Positions 6,581-9,276 of a stretch of 9,276 bases of DNA are shown here, piece by piece. The position numbers and the translations under genes are program-made. How positions within the stretch are numbered: the stretch's first letter is position 1; every line of letters starts with the position of its first letter. This DNA comes from Rubrivivax sp. (GTDB lineage: Bacteria > Pseudomonadota > Gammaproteobacteria > Burkholderiales > Burkholderiaceae_C), in contig JAIXSD010000401.1 in assembly GCA_027484885.1 (NCBI GenBank), positions 1 to 9,276 of the forward strand, read 5' to 3'. The notes beneath the pieces were generated by a model. It was not told the DNA's origin. It was given only the letters and a program-made list of their open reading frames with translations, and did not search any database.

Positions 6581-7923
6581 GCTTGGTCTTCTTCCTTCGG
6601 TTCTTGTTGTTCTGGGGCCGAATCCGCAGCGCCTGGCGGGCGCCGCAGCACGCCGCGGCTCATCCAGCGGATGTACTCGTCATCGCACTCGCCCTGCTCT
6701 GCCGACCAATGCACGCGCCAGGGCTGGCGCGCCATATCGCCGGTGGCGCCGGTCAAATGCTGGGCCTCCTTGTCGCCCAGCAGGGGCAGCAGCTGGGCGC
6801 GGTAGCTGGCGCGGGCATAACTGCCGCCCAGCACGGCCGGGGCCAGGTCTTGCTCGACCTCGCCCGCCTCGCTCCAGCGCGTCAGCAGCGCCTGCATGAT
6901 GGACATCTCGGGTGGCAGGCTCATCACCGCCAGCTCGCCCTCGGGCGCGGCCTGGGCACTGGGCAGGGCTTCGGGCGTGGGCGCGGCCGGGCGGTCGCGC
7001 TCGAACTCGGCCTCGGCGGTGTCCAGCAATTCATGCTGGGCCACCAGCACCGGGTGCACCGGGCGCGACAAGGCGCCCAGGGCCAGGTTCTCCAGAAAAT
7101 GCACGCCCTGCAACCAGCGCCGCACATCGGTGGTGGTGATGCCGGTGGAGCCCAGCGTGACGCGCTGGCGGTCGGCCTGCTGCAGGGCCCGGTTGAACTG
7201 GCTGGCCATGGACAGCAAACGCGCCTGGGCCAGGCCCAGCTCCCGCGCCAAGCGCTCCAGCCGCGCATTGCCCTGCTCCTGGGCCTGAACCATGATGGCC
7301 GAGAGCGCCTCACTGGCCTTCTCGACCAGGCTGAGCGCGCGGCCGAAGCGCTGGCGGGCGCGGCGCAGGTGGAACTCCGAGCCGCTGGCGATCGCATCGG
7401 CGAACTCGTCGTACAAGCGCGAGAGCTGGGCCTGCAAATGCTGCAGCTGGGCCGGGTCCAGGATGCCCAGCTGGTGGGCGCCGGCCACATTGGCCAGCAA
7501 GGCGCTGAGGTCGGCATCCTGCTGGGCGCTGCTGCTGACCAGGGGCTGCAGCAGGCCCAAGAGCTGCTGGGCCAGGGGCGTGACGCCGTAGTGCTGGTTG
7601 GAGCCGTCCCAGGCCAGCAGATCGGCCTCGCGCAGGCGCTTGAGCACCAGCTCCAGCGGCTCGTCGCGCAGCATGTGGAAATGCTGGTTGAGCGCCTCAC
7701 GACTGATGCGCGAGGCCGGCATGGCCATCACTTCCAGAAACACCCAGACGCGCAGCTTGACCAGGCTGGCCGGGCCGTGGAAGAGCGCGCGCAGGCCGGC
7801 CATCAGGCCATCCTGTCGCTCCATCTGCCACAAGAGCTGCGCCTCACCGGGGGCAGCCGCGTCGCGAAAAAAATCTTCAAAGCGAGCTTCGTCTTCGCTC
7901 GCTGGGTTTGGGGTCTCCCGCAT
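6577..7923 (-). CDS. Kleisin-like condensin subunit (MksF/JetA-like)
   Basis: A 448-residue, mostly helical protein, first gene of the condensin-like unit. In related systems the kleisin bridges the two SMC heads and carries the KITE dimer. Seen: an N-terminal winged-helix-like domain (about 52-122, with I-S-R-E-A-L-N-Q-H-F at 73-82, L-E-L-V-L-K-R-L-R-E-A-D-L-L at 90-103 and the wing-like W-D-G-S-N-Q-H-Y-G-V-T at 105-115); a long helical middle (about 155-255) like the MukF/MksF helical bundle; a Pro/Ala-rich linker (311-329); a C-terminal domain (about 335-428); and an acidic end E-Q-Q-E-P-K-E-E-D-Q-A. The start at 7923 is chosen because the upstream in-frame ATG at 7953 adds only ten poorly charged residues; 7953 has a G-rich GGTGGG before it and cannot be excluded. 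The stop overlaps the next start by 4 bases. Assignment is by architecture and neighbours. Confidence 0.65.
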   Translation of the reverse strand: MRETPNPASEDEARFEDFFRDAAAPGEAQLLWQMERQDGLMAGLRALFHGPASLVKLRVWVFLEVMAMPASRISREALNQHFHMLRDEPLELVLKRLREADLLAWDGSNQHYGVTPLAQQLLGLLQPLVSSSAQQDADLSALLANVAGAHQLGILDPAQLQHLQAQLSRLYDEFADAIASGSEFHLRRARQRFGRALSLVEKASEALSAIMVQAQEQGNARLERLARELGLAQARLLSMASQFNRALQQADRQRVTLGSTGITTTDVRRWLQGVHFLENLALGALSRPVHPVLVAQHELLDTAEAEFERDRPAAPTPEALPSAQAAPEGELAVMSLPPEMSIMQALLTRWSEAGEVEQDLAPAVLGGSYARASYRAQLLPLLGDKEAQHLTGATGDMARQPWRVHWSAEQGECDDEYIRWMSRGVLRRPPGAADSAPEQQEPKEEDQA

Positions 7924-7978
7924 GGCCGCGATTATCCCCGCTGGCGCGCCCATTTCTGGCCCACCGCCCCGCGGAAGT
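7924..7978. other. Short gap between cyclic-di-GMP gene and condensin-like unit
   Basis: Only 55 bases separate the stop of the GGDEF-EAL gene from the chosen kleisin start (25 if the ATG at 7953 is used). No hairpin with a T run and no recognisable promoter is seen, so read-through is possible; a promoter inside the EAL coding region cannot be ruled out. Confidence 0.35.
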
Positions 7979-9276
7979 TCAGAGCTGGTCGATCTCCTGC
8001 GTGTCGCCAAACAGCGAGGCACGGAAGGCCGGTGCCGAGTTCTTGTCGTCCATGGCCCAGAGCAGGATGGCCTGGGCCGACATCGGCCGGGCAAACAGAT
8101 AGCCCTGCAGCTCGTCGCAGCCCATGGCCACCAGCACCTGCTGCTGACCCTGGGTCTCGACGCCCTCGGCCACCACGCGCAGGCCCAGGGCATGGGCCAG
8201 GCGGATGACGGCATCGACCACCGCGCGGGCATCGGCGCTGGCCACCAGGTCGGTGACAAAGGCGCGGTCCACCTTCAGCTCCTGGGCCGGCAGCTGGCGC
8301 AGATAGCTGAGCGAGGAATAGCCGGTGCCGAAATCGTCGATGGACAGGTGCACACCCAGCTCGCCGAGGCGGCGGAACGTGTCCTGGATGGCCTGGGTGT
8401 TCTCCATCACCACCGATTCGGTGATCTCGCAGGTCAGCAGGGTCGGATGCATGCGCGAGGCCTCGAGCGCCTTCTGGATGCGATCGACGATGTCGGCCTG
8501 GCGCATCTGCTGCGCCGAGAGGTTGATGGCCACACGCATGCGCAGGCCGCTCTCGCGCCAGACATGGGCCTGGCGGCAGGCCGCGTCGATCACCCAGTTG
8601 CCCAGCTCGCGCATGAAGCCAAAGCGCTCGGCAATGGGGATGAAGATCACCGGCGACACCATGCCGCGGGTCGGGTGGTGCCAGCGCAGCAAGGCCTCGG
8701 CAGCGGTCACCTCGCCGCTGCGCGCATCGATCTTGGGTTGGAAATACAGCTCCAGCTGGTTGCGCTCCACCGCGTGGCGCAGGTCACGCAGCAGATCCAG
8801 CTGCTCACGCGTGTCGCCGTCCATGCCGGCGGCAAAAAAGCAGTAGCAGGCGCCGCCCAGGCGCTTGGCCGCGCTCTTGGCCGCGTCAGCACAGGCCAGC
8901 ATGCGGGCCTTGCCGCCGTCGAGCGGATAGCGGGCAATCCCCGCCGAGCACGAGATCGCCAGCTCGCGACGATCCAGCAAATAAGGCCGGGCCAGCTCGG
9001 CCAAGACCCGGGCCGCAAAGCTGGCCACCGCCTCTTTGCTGCCCGCCTCATGCAAAAGAATGGCGAACTCATCACCGCCGATGCGGGCAGCCACATCGTG
9101 CACGCCCAAACAAGCGCGCAGACGATCGGCCGCCAGGCGCAGCAAGGCATCGCCCTTGTCATGACCGAAGCTGCTGTTGACCGGGTTGAAACCATCGAGA
9201 TCGAAGAGCAGCAAGGCCAGGGGCTGCTCCTTGGCATCGCTCTCCAGCACCGCCTGCGCCAGCTGACGCTCCAGCC
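7979..9276 (-). CDS. GGDEF-EAL cyclic-di-GMP protein (5' end outside window)
   Basis: The last 431 residues of a protein with a GGDEF domain followed by an EAL domain; the reading frame stays open to the right edge, so the start and any sensor or membrane part are missing. EAL enzymes hydrolyse cyclic-di-GMP. EAL motifs look complete: Q-P-K-I-D, E-A-L-L-R-W (8681-8698), I-N-L-S-A-Q-Q, E-I-T-E-S-V, D-D-F-G-T-G-Y-S-S-L (from 8338 leftward), V-A-E-G-V-E-T and L-Q-G-Y-L-F. GGDEF keeps R-I-G-G-D-E-F (9065-9085), but supporting residues deviate: F-K-x-x-N-D reads F-N-P-V-N-S, the inhibitory RxxD reads G-V-H-D, and the A-K-x-x-G-R-N segment reads A-K-R-L-G-G-A. A phosphodiesterase with a weak cyclase or GTP-sensing domain is the likelier reading. 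It lies upstream of and co-directional with the condensin-like genes. Confidence 0.93.
   Translation of the reverse strand, partial: LERQLAQAVLESDAKEQPLALLLFDLDGFNPVNSSFGHDKGDALLRLAADRLRACLGVHDVAARIGGDEFAILLHEAGSKEAVASFAARVLAELARPYLLDRRELAISCSAGIARYPLDGGKARMLACADAAKSAAKRLGGACYCFFAAGMDGDTREQLDLLRDLRHAVERNQLELYFQPKIDARSGEVTAAEALLRWHHPTRGMVSPVIFIPIAERFGFMRELGNWVIDAACRQAHVWRESGLRMRVAINLSAQQMRQADIVDRIQKALEASRMHPTLLTCEITESVVMENTQAIQDTFRRLGELGVHLSIDDFGTGYSSLSYLRQLPAQELKVDRAFVTDLVASADARAVVDAVIRLAHALGLRVVAEGVETQGQQQVLVAMGCDELQGYLFARPMSAQAILLWAMDDKNSAPAFRASLFGDTQEIDQL

Noticed and set aside
6583..8208. Plus-strand open frame of 541 codons over the kleisin-like and EAL genes
   Set aside because: Same mirror effect: it crosses two real genes and the gap between them and shows no family pattern.
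9248..9250. GTG as start codon of the GGDEF-EAL protein
   Set aside because: The frame continues to the right edge with residues typical of the start of a GGDEF domain, so the gene is simply cut by the window.
1..9276. CRISPR array, tRNA, rRNA, insertion sequence or prophage remains
   Set aside because: No spaced direct repeats, no tRNA-like cloverleaf, no transposase or integrase motifs, and base composition looks even throughout.

Overview
The window is about two-thirds G+C and almost fully coding, with seven protein genes, no RNA gene and no mobile element. Codon use (strong G/C at third positions, long open antisense frames) and the protein types fit a betaproteobacterium of the order Burkholderiales, probably the Rubrivivax/Leptothrix/Roseateles side. 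That placement is an inference from style; no marker gene proves it.

Left part (1-2180). A D-2-hydroxyacid dehydrogenase-like gene runs off the left edge on the minus strand. It diverges from galU (UTP-glucose-1-phosphate uridylyltransferase, plus strand) across an 84-base gap. The dehydrogenase-like protein keeps the family fold pattern but has lost two glycines of the NAD-binding loop and the usual catalytic arginine. galU converges on a small VOC/glyoxalase-fold gene with only 4 bases between their stop codons.

Right part (2285-9276). Five genes all point leftward. In order of transcription they are: a GGDEF-EAL cyclic-di-GMP protein (cut by the right edge), a 448-residue kleisin-like protein, a 256-residue KITE/winged-helix-like protein, a 939-residue SMC-type ATPase, and a YafY-type HTH-WYL regulator. 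The kleisin-like, KITE-like and SMC genes overlap by 4 and 1 bases and form one translationally coupled unit. The order kleisin-KITE-SMC is that of MukFEB, MksFEB and JetABC (Wadjet) condensin-like systems. I see no TOPRIM-type nuclease (JetD/MksG) on either side: the SMC gene is followed after 13 bases by the WYL regulator, and the kleisin-like gene is preceded after 55 bases by the cyclic-di-GMP gene.

The centre of interest is therefore a nuclease-less, divergent condensin-like operon with a short-armed SMC. It could work in chromosome organisation or in defence against foreign DNA. The flanking genes could regulate it, but the WYL regulator could equally belong with the VOC gene downstream of it.
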